DNA of 64,000 bases from Streptomyces sulphureus DSM 40104 (GCF_000381025.1 NZ_KB905813.1:726716-790715); one strand, 5' to 3'; counted from the stretch's first letter, positions 44,299 to 53,275 are shown. A program made the numbers and translations. Notes: a model not told the origin generated them from the sequence alone.

Positions 44299-44985
44299 TC
44301 AGAGCAGCGCGGCGACCTTGGTTGCGGTCTCCTTGGCCGACCCGGGGTTCTGGCCGGTGACGAGCCTGCCGTCGACGACGGTGTGGGAGACGAACGGCAG
44401 TAGCGCCTTCGCGTAGTGCGCGCCACGCTCCTTCATCCGCTCTTCGACGTTGTAGGGCACGAGCTTGTCGACGCGTGCGAGGACTTCCTCGCGCCAGGAG
44501 TACCCGGTGAGGTTGCGGCCGGCGACGAGGTGGCTTCCGTCGGAGAGAGTGGTGTCGAGCAGACCGCAGTAGCCGTGGCAGACCGCGCCGACGACACCGC
44601 CGCGCTCGAAGATCTCACGGGTGATCCGTTGCAGGCCCTGGCTGCCGGGGAAGTCGAACATCGTTGCGTGGCCGCCGGTGAAGTAGACGGCGTCGTAGTC
44701 GGCCGAGTCGATCTGTTCCGGGGCGGCCGTGTCGTCGAGCAGCGCCATCCGGGTCGGGTCGTCATGCCAGGACTTGGCGGACTTGTCGTAGTGGGGGAAC
44801 TTCAACGACCGTGGCTCCGTCGGTGACTTCCCGCCCGCGGGGCTCACGATCGTCTGCTCCGAGCCGTGCTTCTCGAAGACGTCGTAGGCGTGGGTCAGCT
44901 CTGACAGCCAGAGCCCGGTCGAGTGCGACGGGTCGGCCTCGTAGCGGTCGACGTTGGTGACGACGATCAGGATGCGCGCGCTCAT
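44299..44985 (-). CDS. DJ-1/PfpI-family protein (type-1 glutamine amidotransferase-like)
   Basis: A 228-residue Hsp31-like protein: ILIVVTNVDRYEADPSHSTGLWLSELTHAYDVFEKHG, FTGGHATMFDFPG and the nucleophile elbow VGAVCHGYCGLL with Cys136. Members act as glyoxalases, chaperones or deglycases under carbonyl stress. ATG overlaps the TetR stop by four bases (ATGA). With the TetR and NmrA genes it forms a small stress operon. Confidence 0.9.
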   Translation of the reverse strand: MSARILIVVTNVDRYEADPSHSTGLWLSELTHAYDVFEKHGSEQTIVSPAGGKSPTEPRSLKFPHYDKSAKSWHDDPTRMALLDDTAAPEQIDSADYDAVYFTGGHATMFDFPGSQGLQRITREIFERGGVVGAVCHGYCGLLDTTLSDGSHLVAGRNLTGYSWREEVLARVDKLVPYNVEERMKERGAHYAKALLPFVSHTVVDGRLVTGQNPGSAKETATKVAALL

Positions 44986-45581
44986 GAATCCTCGATTGCG
45001 GGCTGGACGACGGGTGGGAAGACGGCGGCGAACGTCGAACGCACGCGCTCGTCGCTGGCGGCGGGGTCGGCGTGGGAAAGCTTGCCGTCGAGGTGGAGGA
45101 AGGCCAGCCCGTGGGCGAGCGACCATCCGGCGGTGGCCAGGACGGCTGGGTCGGATGCGGGGTAGACCTCGGCCATGACGGCTTCGAGGTGGTCGTGCAG
45201 CGCACGGGACGCGCGCACCCTTTCGTCGTCCTGGTCATCGCATGCCTGCCCGAACATGAGACGGAACAGCGCCGGCCTGCGCAGGGCGAAGCGCACATAC
45301 CCGACGGCGAGCTCGCCGACCTCGGCGGCAGATGTCGGGGTTGGTCTGCCTGCGGTCAGTTCGCTCCTCAGTTCGCGCAACCCGTGGACGGCCAGCGCCG
45401 ATTCCAGCTCCTCGCGATCGGCGAAGTGCCGGTACGGAGCGGCGGTGGACACACCCGCTCGGCGGGCAAGCCCACGCAACGAGAACGGCTCGCCGGCCTC
45501 AAGCAGCTCCAGGGCGGCGAGAACCAGCGTCGCCCGTAGATCGCCGTGGTGGTAGCCGGGCCTGGTCGGGTTCGAGTCCAT
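44982..45581 (-). CDS. TetR-family regulator of the DJ-1/NmrA operon
   Basis: A 199-residue regulator: PGYHHGDLRATLVLAALELLEAGEPFSLRGLARRAGVSTAAPYRHFADREELESALA is the TetR DNA-binding domain, followed by a helical domain with LFRLMFGQACDD and GWSLAHGLAFLHLDGK. It is first in its operon and sits six bases from a perfect 31-bp palindrome, so it almost certainly represses its own operon. The likely inducer is an electrophile or aldehyde. It resembles the TetR-type regulators seen beside DJ-1 genes. Confidence 0.92.
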   Translation of the reverse strand: MDSNPTRPGYHHGDLRATLVLAALELLEAGEPFSLRGLARRAGVSTAAPYRHFADREELESALAVHGLRELRSELTAGRPTPTSAAEVGELAVGYVRFALRRPALFRLMFGQACDDQDDERVRASRALHDHLEAVMAEVYPASDPAVLATAGWSLAHGLAFLHLDGKLSHADPAASDERVRSTFAAVFPPVVQPAIEDS

Positions 45582-45586
45582 CGCAC

Positions 45587-45617
45587 CTCATAATGTAAGC
45601 ACTGCTTACATTATGAG
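45587..45617. promoter_or_regulatory. Perfect 31-bp palindrome, operator of the TetR operon
   Basis: CTCATAATGTAAGCA at 45587-45601 is exactly inverted at 45603-45617 around a single C. It includes CATAAT on both strands, usable as a -10 box. The ATG of the TetR gene is only six bases away, so the transcript leader is very short or absent. Confidence 0.75.
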
Positions 45618-45639
45618 GGTAGTGCACGCGGAAGTCGCT

Positions 45640-45990
45640 CACGAGAGCCCAACCGCGGCGCCGGACGTGGCGATGGGTGATCAAGCAGGCGGCCAGGCCG
45701 AGGAAGGCCCGCGTCTCGTCGCGCTACCAGCGGTTCGGTGCCTGGGGGCCGGAAAGGCGCCGGTGCTCGTCGTGGCCGCGAACGGCCAGCAGGAGATCGG
45801 GGGCTGGTGCGGGTCGGCCGCCCCTAGGCCGGCAGCGGCAGCAGTTGGGTGGTGTGGTCGGCCCGGGTGCCGGCAGCAACGGTCCGATCGATGACCACAG
45901 TTCGGCCGAGACGATCAACGGCCGAGCATCCCGCTTTCCCGCTGCCGACCGGCGGGCACGCAACCCGGCAGTCGCACCGGATAACACTTC
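45640..45990 (-). pseudogene. IS5-type transposase remnant
   Basis: On the minus strand ARPLIVSAELWSSIGPLLPAP (about 45865-45925) matches the conserved start of IS5-type transposases (usually LI-DELW--I-PLLP). Then LSGPQAPNRW, a stop, and RDETRAFLGLAACLITHRHVRR (about 45650-45720) match the C-terminal end. The whole catalytic middle is missing, and the pieces are in different frames. This is a deleted insertion sequence between the TetR promoter and the PlsC gene. Confidence 0.6.
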
Positions 45991-46003
45991 CTGTCAGGGC
46001 CTC

Positions 46004-46720
46004 TTACAGGGCTCGCGCCTCGGCGGGTGTCGGGGCTGTGCCGCCGAGGTGGGCGGGGAGCCACCAGGAGCCGGGCGCGTCCGCGTGCGAGGGGTAGGCG
46101 CGCTGGGCCGCCTCGAGGAGGTCCTGCATCCGCTCCTTGAGGCGCTCGGTTATGCCCGTGGGCGACTCGTCGCCGGGGGCTTCGATCGGGGCGCCCACGC
46201 GCAGGGTGAGCGGGAGGTGGTTGCGGCCGAAGTCCCGCTTGTGGCCTTTGGTCCACAGCCGTTGGGTGCCCCAGACCGCCATCGGCACGAGCGGCACTCT
46301 GGCCTCCTGTGCCATGCGTGCCGCGCCCGTCTTGAAGTCCTTGAGCGTGAACGACCGCGAGATCGTCGCCTCGGGGAAGACGCCGACCACCTCGCCGTCG
46401 CGGAGGGCCTGCACGGCGTCGGCGTACGCCTGTTCACCACGGGAGCGGTCGACGGGGATGTGCTTCATCGCGCGCATCAGCGGTCCCGACACCTTGTGCC
46501 GGAAGACGGCCTCCTTCGCCATGAAGCGGACCAGGCGCTTGGCGGGCCTGGCGGCGAGGCCGTTGAAGACGAAGTCGAGGTAGCTGATGTGGTTGCTCGC
46601 CAGGACGGCACCTCCCCTTCTCGGCAGGTGCTCGGTGCCGCGCAGGTCGATCCGCAGGTCCAGGGCCTTGAACCAGACGCGGGCCGCGCCGATCACCGGG
46701 GGGTAGAGGAGGTCTGCCAC
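46004..46720 (-). CDS. 1-acyl-sn-glycerol-3-phosphate acyltransferase family protein
   Basis: A 238-residue PlsC-type acyltransferase that adds a fatty acyl chain to lysophosphatidic acid or a similar acceptor at the membrane. Motif I is NHISYLD (His44, Asp49), motif II/III blocks are MKHIPVDRSRGEQAYADAVQALRDGEVVGVFPEATISRSF, and VPLVPMAVWGTQRLW follows. Tandem PlsC paralogues are usual in Streptomyces; acceptor specificity is open. Confidence 0.9.
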   Translation of the reverse strand: MADLLYPPVIGAARVWFKALDLRIDLRGTEHLPRRGGAVLASNHISYLDFVFNGLAARPAKRLVRFMAKEAVFRHKVSGPLMRAMKHIPVDRSRGEQAYADAVQALRDGEVVGVFPEATISRSFTLKDFKTGAARMAQEARVPLVPMAVWGTQRLWTKGHKRDFGRNHLPLTLRVGAPIEAPGDESPTGITERLKERMQDLLEAAQRAYPSHADAPGSWWLPAHLGGTAPTPAEARAL

Positions 46721-46987
46721 GTGGGGCCCTTCGTCTCGATCGCTGGGCGGAGCGGGGCTCGCCGCTCCGGTCCGGTCGTCTCGCCGGAGTGAGAACTTAC
46801 GGGGGCGTAACTTCCGGCTGCCTGTGATGGTTCCCCAAACGGCAGGTCATGGCTAGCCCATGGACGGGCAAGACGCGAGATCCTCGTCACGTGCGCGAGG
46901 CGGGTGCGGGTCGCAGCGGTCTCGGTAAGGTGCGGAGACGCGGCCGGCGGGGCGCCGGCCGGTTCCGACGGGGCGCGGAGGTGGCTG

Positions 46988-47314
46988 ATGGCGCAGGACG
47001 ACCGCACGGTGCTCGAAGCTGCGCGCGCGGCGGGACGGTTGGGGGAGCGGGCGACCCTGCTCCAGTTCTCCAGCGCGTTCTGCCAGCCGTGCCGTGCTGC
47101 CCGCCGCGTCCTCGCGCAGGTCGCCGACATGGTGCCGGGCGTCGCGCAGTTGGAGGTCGACGCGGAGTCGCGTCCCGCGCTCGCGGCACAGCTCGGCATC
47201 GAGGGGACCCCGACCGTCTTCGTTCTGGACTCCCGCGGGCGGACGGTGCGCAGGGCACAAGGTGTGCCACGCAAGGCGGACGTGATCGCGGCGCTCGGCG
47301 AGGCGGTCGCCTGA
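46988..47314 (+). CDS. Thioredoxin-family protein
   Basis: A 108-residue thioredoxin fold with active site CQPC (Cys32, Cys35) in SSAFCQPCRAARRVL and the cis-Pro loop in GIEGTPTVFVLDSRGR. There is no signal peptide, so it acts in the cytoplasm. The ATG at 46988 is followed by the conserved core. It lies upstream of etfBA on the same strand, separated by 257 bases that include a promoter, so it is not in the same transcript. Confidence 0.85.
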   Translation: MAQDDRTVLEAARAAGRLGERATLLQFSSAFCQPCRAARRVLAQVADMVPGVAQLEVDAESRPALAAQLGIEGTPTVFVLDSRGRTVRRAQGVPRKADVIAALGEAVA

Positions 47315-47468
47315 GCGGCAAGTCCCGCTGCTCGCAGGGGGTTTCGGGCCGCGTATCGTCGGAACGGCGGGAGCGGCCTGCGGCGCTCCGGTGCCGCATG
47401 CGGCGGGGTGGGGAATGGTTGGGTTGCGCGTGCGTGGCGCGCGTAGGAAAGGTCACAGTTCACCCGGC

Positions 47469-47497
47469 TTGCCACGCGGGAAGCAGCTAGGTGTACT
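47469..47497 (+). promoter_or_regulatory. Candidate promoter of etfBA
   Basis: TTGCCA at 47469-47474 and TGTACT at 47492-47497, 17 bases apart, resemble a -35/-10 pair. The etfB GTG is at 47572, leaving a leader of about 70 nt with GAGGAG near its end. Confidence 0.4.
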
Positions 47498-47571
47498 GGC
47501 GAGTAATATTGAGGACGGAGAGCCGGTCCTGCCGGACCGGAACCGTGAGTCGACGCACGAGGAGAGCCGGC

Positions 47572-48357
47572 GTGAGCTTGAGGATCGTTGTCTGTGTGAA
47601 GTACGTGCCGGACGCCGCGGGTGACCGGGAGTTCGCCGAAGACCTGACGGTGGATCGTGAGGCGGCGGACGGTCTGCTCTCCGAGTTGGACGAGTACGCG
47701 GTGGAGCAGGCGTTGCAGATCTCCGAGGAGTCCGACGACGCGGAGGTCACCGTGGTGACCGTCGGCCCCGAGGACGCCCGCGACGCGGTGCGCAAGGCGC
47801 TCTCGATGGGGGCGGACAAGGCCGTGCACGTCGAGGACGAGGACATCCACGGCAGCGATGTCGCGGGCACTTCGCTGGTGCTCGCCAAGGCGATCGAGAA
47901 GACCGGCTTCGACCTGGTGGTCTGCGGCATGGCCTCGACCGACGGCACGATGGGCGTGCTGCCCGCGATGCTCGCCGAGCGCCTCGGCGTCCCGCAGGCG
48001 ACGCTGCTGTCCGAGGTGTCGGTGGCCGACGGCAAGGTGACAGGACGCCGCGACGGTGAGGCTGCGACCGAGCACCTGGAGGCGGCGCTGCCCGCCCTGG
48101 TCTCCGTCACCGACCAGTCCGGCGAGGCCCGTTACCCGTCGTTCAAGGGGATCATGGCGGCGAAGAAGAAGCCGGTCGAGGAGCTGGAGTTGGACGACCT
48201 GGATCTGGAGGCCGAGCAGGTCGGCCTGGAAGGCGCCTCCACCGCGGTCGTCGAGGCCAACGAGCGCCCGGCCCGCACCGCAGGCACGGTGGTCAAGGAC
48301 GAGGGCGAGGGCGGCAAGCAGCTCGCGGAATTCCTCGCCGGCCAAAAGCTCCTCTGA
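47572..48357 (+). CDS. etfB: Electron transfer flavoprotein beta subunit
   Basis: A 261-residue AMP-binding subunit: LRIVVCVKYVPDA at the start, DEYAVEQALQISEESDDAEVTVVTVGPEDARDAVRKALSMGADKAVHV, then TSLVLAKAIEKTGFDLVVCGMASTDGTMGVLPAMLAERLGVP. With EtfA it passes electrons from acyl-CoA dehydrogenases to the quinone pool. GTG at 47572 follows GAGGAG. etfA starts 51 bases downstream, forming one operon. Confidence 0.95.
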   Translation: MSLRIVVCVKYVPDAAGDREFAEDLTVDREAADGLLSELDEYAVEQALQISEESDDAEVTVVTVGPEDARDAVRKALSMGADKAVHVEDEDIHGSDVAGTSLVLAKAIEKTGFDLVVCGMASTDGTMGVLPAMLAERLGVPQATLLSEVSVADGKVTGRRDGEAATEHLEAALPALVSVTDQSGEARYPSFKGIMAAKKKPVEELELDDLDLEAEQVGLEGASTAVVEANERPARTAGTVVKDEGEGGKQLAEFLAGQKLL

Positions 48358-48408
48358 AGCCCGCCCTCCGTTCGCTTTCCCCTCTTCTTCCGGCAGGAGA
48401 TTCCCACC

Positions 48409-49371
48409 ATGGCTGAAGTTCTCATCTATGTCGACCACGTGGACGGTGCCGTCCGCAAGCCCACCCTCGAACTCCTCACTCTGGCCCGGCGGTTGGGTGA
48501 GCCGGTCGCGGTCCACCTCGGCCCGGGTGCGCAGGAGGCCGCGAAGGTCCTGGGCGAGTACGGCGCCACCCGCGTGCTGGCGGCGGACGCACCGGAGTTC
48601 GCCGACTACCTCGTCGTGCCGAAGGTCGCCGCGCTCAAGGCTGCCTACGACGCCGTCTCCCCGGCCGCGGTCCTCGTGCCCTCCAGCGGTGAGGGCAAGG
48701 AGATCGCCGCTCGTCTCGCCGTGCGCCTGGAGTCCGGCCTGATCACCGATGCGGTGGACGTCGAGCCGGGCGAGGACGGCCCGGTGGCCACGCAGTCGGT
48801 CTTCGCGGCCGCCTACACCACGCGCTCCCGGATCACCCGGGGTACCCCGGTCATCACCGTCAAGCCCAACTCCGCGGCGCCCGAGGCGGCTTCGGCCGCC
48901 GGCACCGTCGAGGAGCTCGAGGTCTCCTTCGACGATGCGGCCCGCGGTACGAAGGTGACGTCGCGGACCGAGCGGGAGTCGACCGGGCGTCCGGAGCTCA
49001 CCGAGGCCGCGATCGTCGTCTCGGGCGGCCGCGGGGTCAACGGTGCGGAGAACTTCCCCGTCATCGAAGCCCTCGCCGACTCCCTCGGCGCCGCGGTCGG
49101 CGCCTCCCGTGCCGCCGTGGACGCCGGCTGGTACCCGCACTCCAACCAGGTCGGCCAGACCGGCAAGTCGGTCTCTCCGCAGCTCTACATCGCGGCGGGT
49201 ATCTCCGGCGCGATCCAGCACCGCGCGGGTATGCAGACGTCGAAGACGATCGTCGCGGTCAACAAGGACTCCGAAGCCCCCATCTTCGACTTGGTGGACT
49301 ACGGCGTCGTCGGCGACCTCTTCAACGTCCTCCCCCAACTCACCGAAGAGGTCAAGACCCGCAAGGGCTGA
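48409..49371 (+). CDS. etfA: Electron transfer flavoprotein alpha subunit
   Basis: A 320-residue FAD-binding subunit with the FAD signature [42 protein letters not shown] and [13 protein letters not shown]. The partner of EtfB in fatty-acid and amino-acid oxidation electron flow. A 14-bp hairpin (49394-49424) follows its stop. Confidence 0.96.
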   Translation: MAEVLIYVDHVDGAVRKPTLELLTLARRLGEPVAVHLGPGAQEAAKVLGEYGATRVLAADAPEFADYLVVPKVAALKAAYDAVSPAAVLVPSSGEGKEIAARLAVRLESGLITDAVDVEPGEDGPVATQSVFAAAYTTRSRITRGTPVITVKPNSAAPEAASAAGTVEELEVSFDDAARGTKVTSRTERESTGRPELTEAAIVVSGGRGVNGAENFPVIEALADSLGAAVGASRAAVDAGWYPHSNQVGQTGKSVSPQLYIAAGISGAIQHRAGMQTSKTIVAVNKDSEAPIFDLVDYGVVGDLFNVLPQLTEEVKTRKG

Positions 49372-49393
49372 CCACGACGCAGCAGCGCGACCT

Positions 49394-49424
49394 CGGCCCC
49401 GGTACCGCATCGGTACCGGGGCCG
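49394..49424 (+). terminator. Terminator after etfA
   Basis: CGGCCCCGGTACCG at 49394-49407 is inverted exactly at 49411-49424 with a CAT loop, 23 bases after the etfA stop. No poly-T follows. Confidence 0.65.
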
Positions 49425-49554
49425 CCGCCGTCCGGTCGCTCTTGACCTGCGCTTCGGGCGCCAACTAGCGTCCAGGGCCCACGGGTTCAACATCCTGTTG
49501 AACCGCCTGCTCCGCAGCCGGCGCCCGCGCGCCGGAGCCCACAGGAGGCGCGCG

Positions 49555-50865
49555 ATGCCCGACGAGACGCCGCAGCCCAGCCCCCGCACCTGCCTCCCCG
49601 AGGCCGTCGCCGCTTCCGTGGACGCGGCGCTCGCCCCGGTCGACGCAGAGCTCGCCGCCCGGTACCCGGGCGACCCCGGCACCCGCCAACCCGTCCACAC
49701 CGTCTACGTCCCCGCCGACACGCTCACCGCCGGAACCCCTGCCGAGTGGGGCCGCGCCGCGCTGGACCTCCTCGACCGGCACGCGCACAACCCGGAGACC
49801 CTCGCTTCCGCCCTCGGGCTCGGCGGAGCAGCCCAGGACGCGTACAGCGAGGCCGAGTTCGCGCAGGTGCACGCGCGCGTCAGGGCGAAGCTCGCAGCCG
49901 AACCCGTCGAGGACCTGCGCATCGACTTCGAGGACGGCTACGGGAGCAGGCCCGACGCCGAGGAGGACGAGGCCGCGGTCCGGGCCGCCGCCATCGTCGC
50001 CGGATGGGCGGGGGCCGGTCCGGGCTCCTGCGTCCCGCCGTACGTCGGTATCAGGCTCAAGTGCATGGAGGCGCCGGTCCGTCGACGCGGCCTGCGCACC
50101 CTGGACCTCTTCCTCACGGGGCTGCTCGACGCCGGTGATCTGCCGGACGGGCTACTGCTGACACTTCCGAAGGTGAGCAGGCCCGAGCAGGTGGCCCAAT
50201 TCGCCGCCGTCTGCCGGGGGTTCGAGGAGGCGGCAGGGCTGCCGGCCGGGCGTCTGGGCTTCGAGATCCAGATCGAGACGACCGCCGCGATCCTCGGCGC
50301 GGACGGCCGCGCCACCGTCGCCGAGCTGATCGGCGCCGCCGAGGGCCGTGCCACCGCCCTCCACTACGGCACCTTCGACTACAGCGCCGACTGCGGAATC
50401 AGCGCGGCCCACCAGGCGCCCGACCACCCGGCCGCCGACCACGCCAAGGCGGTGATGCAGGCGGCGGCTGCCGGTACGGGCGTGCGTCTCTCTGACGGCT
50501 CGACCAACGTCCTGCCCGTCGGCGGTACCGGGCAGGTCCACCGAGCCTGGCGGCTCCACCACCGGCTCGTGCGGCGCGCTGCTGCACGCGGCTACTACCA
50601 GGGCTGGGACATGCATCCGGGCCACCTGCCCAGCCGTTACGCCGCCGTCTTCGGCTTCTTCCGCCGCGGCGCCGCCGAGTCGTGCGCACGGATAGCGCGC
50701 TACCGCTCCGGCTCGCAAGGCGCCGTTCTCGACGAGCCGGCCACGGTGCGCGCCCTCGCCGGGTACCTGCTCCGCGGCCTCGACTGCGGCGCCCTCGCCG
50801 AGCACGAGGTGGCCGAGGGCGCCGGTACCGACCGTCGTGGCTTGGAGCAGCTCGCGGGACGGTGA
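49555..50865 (+). CDS. DUF6986 protein, HpcH/HpaI aldolase-citrate lyase fold
   Basis: A 436-residue TIM-barrel protein: EDLRIDFEDGYGSRPDAEEDEAAVRAAA, LLLTLPKVSRPEQVAQFA, GFEIQIETTAAI and HYGTFDYSADCGIS show the citrate-lyase/malate-synthase-like metal and acid-binding pattern. ATG at 49555 follows AGGAGG. Family members occur near purine- or glyoxylate-related genes in Streptomyces, which suggests a C-C lyase on a glyoxylate-type compound. No such neighbours exist here, so the substrate is open. It converges on a LacI-type gene with seven bases between stops. Confidence 0.82.
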   Translation: MPDETPQPSPRTCLPEAVAASVDAALAPVDAELAARYPGDPGTRQPVHTVYVPADTLTAGTPAEWGRAALDLLDRHAHNPETLASALGLGGAAQDAYSEAEFAQVHARVRAKLAAEPVEDLRIDFEDGYGSRPDAEEDEAAVRAAAIVAGWAGAGPGSCVPPYVGIRLKCMEAPVRRRGLRTLDLFLTGLLDAGDLPDGLLLTLPKVSRPEQVAQFAAVCRGFEEAAGLPAGRLGFEIQIETTAAILGADGRATVAELIGAAEGRATALHYGTFDYSADCGISAAHQAPDHPAADHAKAVMQAAAAGTGVRLSDGSTNVLPVGGTGQVHRAWRLHHRLVRRAAARGYYQGWDMHPGHLPSRYAAVFGFFRRGAAESCARIARYRSGSQGAVLDEPATVRALAGYLLRGLDCGALAEHEVAEGAGTDRRGLEQLAGR

Positions 50866-50872
50866 ACAACTG

Positions 50873-51919
50873 TCAACCGCCGGGCGGCAGTTCACCGGAG
50901 CCGCGCGGGACGAGCCGCGTCGGCTGGGAGAGGCGGCGCGGCGGCCCGCCGGCGCCCGCGAGCCGCGCGAAGAGCAGTTCAGCGGCGCGGCGTCCCATCG
51001 CGGCCGGGTCCTGCGCCACGACGGTGACGGGTGGTGACAGGAGGTCGGCGAGCTCGAAGTCGTCGAAGCCGACGAGCGCCGTGCGGTGTTCGGCCGCCGC
51101 GAGGAGCCGGACGAGGGTGACCGTCACCCGGTTGTTGCCTGCGAAGATCGCCGTCACCGGCTCCGCGCCGCCGAGCATCCGGCCGGCGTCGCGCCGCACG
51201 CGCTCGGGGTCGGTGGCGCCCGGTGCGACCCACGCCTCGTCGACGGGGAGGCCGGCGTCGCTCATGGCGGCACGGTAGCCGGCGAGCCGTTCCTCCGCGG
51301 TGTGGATGTGCGGACGGTCCCCGACGAAGCCGATGCGGCGGTGGCCGTGCGCCACGAGGTGTGCGACTCCCGCGCGTGCGCCCTCCCGGTTCTCCGAGAG
51401 GACGAGGTCGGCCGCGATGCGCCCGGGCGGCCGGTCGACGAAGACGGTCGCGACGCCTGCCGAGATCTCCGGCTCCAGGTAGCGGTGGTCGCGGCTGGCC
51501 GGCACGATCACGAGTCCGTCCACCCGGCGCGCGCACAGCGCCAGCGCCAACTCCCGCTCGCGCTCCGGGTCCTCGGTGCTGGAGCCGTTGATGAGCAGGG
51601 CGCCGTGCGCCCGCGCGACCTCTTCGACGGCGCGGCTCAGCGGGGCGTAGAACGGGTCGGCGAGGTCCTCGAGTATCAGTCCGACGCTGGAGGTGCGCCC
51701 CTTGCGGAGCACCCGGGCGCTGTCGTTGCGGCGGAAGCCGAGTGCGGCTATCGCCTCGCGTACCCGACGCTCGGTGTCCTGGGCCACCCCTGCCTCGCCG
51801 TTGACGACGCGGGAGACGGTCTTCAGGCCGACGCCGGCGTGTGCGGCCACGTCCTTCATGGTGGGGCGGGCGCCGTAACGGGTCCCTACGGCGTCGGCCG
51901 GCGGTGCGGTGTCGACCAC
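50873..51919 (-). CDS. LacI-family transcriptional regulator
   Basis: A 348-residue repressor. The DNA-binding part TMKDVAAHAGVGLKTVSRVVNGEAGVAQDTERRV carries the LacI helix-turn-helix, followed by a hinge with RTSSVGLILEDLADPFYAPLSRAVEE and the periplasmic-binding-like effector domain (INGSSTEDPERERELALAL, GHRRIGFVGDRPHIHTAEERLAGYRAAM). Start GTG at 51919 has GGAAGGAA ahead. The operator-like GACAACGTTGTC lies 65 bases upstream. It is divergent from the ROK kinase gene, which it probably regulates in sugar use. Confidence 0.92.
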   Translation of the reverse strand: MVDTAPPADAVGTRYGARPTMKDVAAHAGVGLKTVSRVVNGEAGVAQDTERRVREAIAALGFRRNDSARVLRKGRTSSVGLILEDLADPFYAPLSRAVEEVARAHGALLINGSSTEDPERERELALALCARRVDGLVIVPASRDHRYLEPEISAGVATVFVDRPPGRIAADLVLSENREGARAGVAHLVAHGHRRIGFVGDRPHIHTAEERLAGYRAAMSDAGLPVDEAWVAPGATDPERVRRDAGRMLGGAEPVTAIFAGNNRVTVTLVRLLAAAEHRTALVGFDDFELADLLSPPVTVVAQDPAAMGRRAAELLFARLAGAGGPPRRLSQPTRLVPRGSGELPPGG

Positions 51920-51983
51920 GGAGTTCCTTCCTCGGCTGGGCGCTTCCTCGACTCCGCAGCATAGTCGGCGAGATCGTGGACTA

Positions 51984-51995
51984 GACAACGTTGTC
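51984..51995. promoter_or_regulatory. LacI-type operator
   Basis: GACAACGTTGTC is a perfect 12-bp palindrome with the central CG typical of LacI/PurR-type operators. It lies between the divergent LacI and ROK-kinase genes. Confidence 0.6.
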
Positions 51996-52061
51996 AACTC
52001 TGGGGAGACTTACCCGGTCACACAGACGACCCACCGTTCCAGCCGCTAGGAGCCGCCGAAG

Positions 52062-52994
52062 ATGCACACCGAGCTCGTCGCCGCCCTCGACATCGGGGGC
52101 ACCAAGATCGCCGGAGCTCTCGTCGACGGCGACGGCTGCCTCCTCGCCCGCGCACGACGCCCCACCCCCGCGGAAGCGGGCGCGGAGGACGTCGCCGCCG
52201 CCGTCGACGAGGTGCTCGCGGAGCTGGCCGCCGCAGGGGAGTGGGCGCGCGTCGCCGCGGTCGGCATCGGCAGCGCGGGTCCCGTCGACGCGGCCGCCGG
52301 GACGGTGAGTCCGGTCAACATACCGGCGTGGCGCGGCTATCCGCTCGTCGAACGCGTCCGCCGCTCCACGCGGCTGCCCGTCGCGCTCGTCGGCGACGGC
52401 CCGGCGATCGCCGCCGCCGAGCACTGGCAGGGAGCCGCGCGGGGGAGGAGGGCCGCGCTGTGCATGGTCGTCTCGACGGGCGTCGGCGGCGGCCTCGTCC
52501 TCGACGGCAGGGTCCACTCGGGGCCGACGGGGAACGCGGGGCACATCGGGCACATCAGCGTCGACCTCGACGGCGATCCGTGCCCCTGCGGCTCGCGCGG
52601 CTGCGTCGAGCGCCTCGCGAGCGGCCCCAACATCGCCCGTACGGCGCTCGATCGGGGCTGGCGCCCACCGCAGGACCGCCCCGCGGACGCGGGCGCCGTC
52701 GCCGAGGCCGCCCGCGCGGGGGACGCCGCCGCGCTCGCCGCTTACCGGCGGGCGGCGAGGGCTCTCGGTGCGGGGATCGCAGCGACGGCCGCGCTGGTGG
52801 AGATCGAGATAGTCGTCATCGGCGGCGGGGTCGCGGCCGCGGGCGAGGTGCTCTTCGCGCCGTTGCGCACCGCACTGGACGAGTTCGCGACGCTCTCCTT
52901 CGTCCAGGACATCGAACTCGTGAAGGCCCGCACCGGCACCGACGGCGGGCTCATCGGCGCGGCTGCCGCGTGTCGCGAGCTCGTGGGGTGGTGA
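52062..52994 (+). CDS. ROK-family sugar kinase
   Basis: A 310-residue ROK-type glucokinase-like enzyme with no DNA-binding domain: VAALDIGGTKIAGALVDGDG (ATP-binding start), VGIGSAGPVDAAAGTVSPVNIPAWRGYPL, ALCMVVSTGVGGGLVLDGRVH, and the zinc motif CPCGSRGCVERLASG. It phosphorylates a hexose in the cytoplasm, probably the effector of the divergent LacI regulator. Glucose versus another hexose cannot be decided. Confidence 0.9.
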   Translation: MHTELVAALDIGGTKIAGALVDGDGCLLARARRPTPAEAGAEDVAAAVDEVLAELAAAGEWARVAAVGIGSAGPVDAAAGTVSPVNIPAWRGYPLVERVRRSTRLPVALVGDGPAIAAAEHWQGAARGRRAALCMVVSTGVGGGLVLDGRVHSGPTGNAGHIGHISVDLDGDPCPCGSRGCVERLASGPNIARTALDRGWRPPQDRPADAGAVAEAARAGDAAALAAYRRAARALGAGIAATAALVEIEIVVIGGGVAAAGEVLFAPLRTALDEFATLSFVQDIELVKARTGTDGGLIGAAAACRELVGW

Positions 52995-53093
52995 CCCGCA
53001 CGTCGGCTCCACGGCGCCCGGCTGGGGCGCTCGACTCGCCGCCGTCCGTGCGCAGTTGGCCGGGCGGCGGCGGGCCCGTCCGCCGCGGCGCCA

Positions 53094-53275
53094 GGGCTGT
53101 CCCGTAACTGATCCTCGCTGCGTCGGAGGTGTGCATCCCGTCGGGGTGGGCCGTCGGCTCAGCCTGTCAGGGCGAGGTTGTGCCGGCGTGCGGCGCCGGG
53201 CAGCGCGTGGTGTGCACCGTCGCTCTTCAGGCGGCAGTCACACAGGACCTTCCGGCTCTCCATCCGGGCGAACCT
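53094..53275 (-). mobile_element. IS5-family end fragment with transposase C-terminus
   Basis: GGGCTGTCCCGTAA at 53094-53107 is the classic terminal inverted repeat of a group of Streptomyces IS5-family elements. Reading inward on the minus strand, FARMESRKVLCDCRLKSDG followed by HHALPGAARRHNLALTG and a stop (53159-53272) matches the conserved end of the IS5-type transposase (normally RDCRLKGDGVHHAMLGIARLHNLALAG-like, split here). No other end, and no catalytic domain, is present up to 53445. The surrounding 52995-53445 shows no gene. Confidence 0.65.

Noticed and set aside
45562..45585. GGTTCGAGTCC-like string resembling a tRNA T-loop
   Set aside because: It lies in the first codons of a well-supported TetR gene, and no acceptor, D- or anticodon stem can be folded around it.
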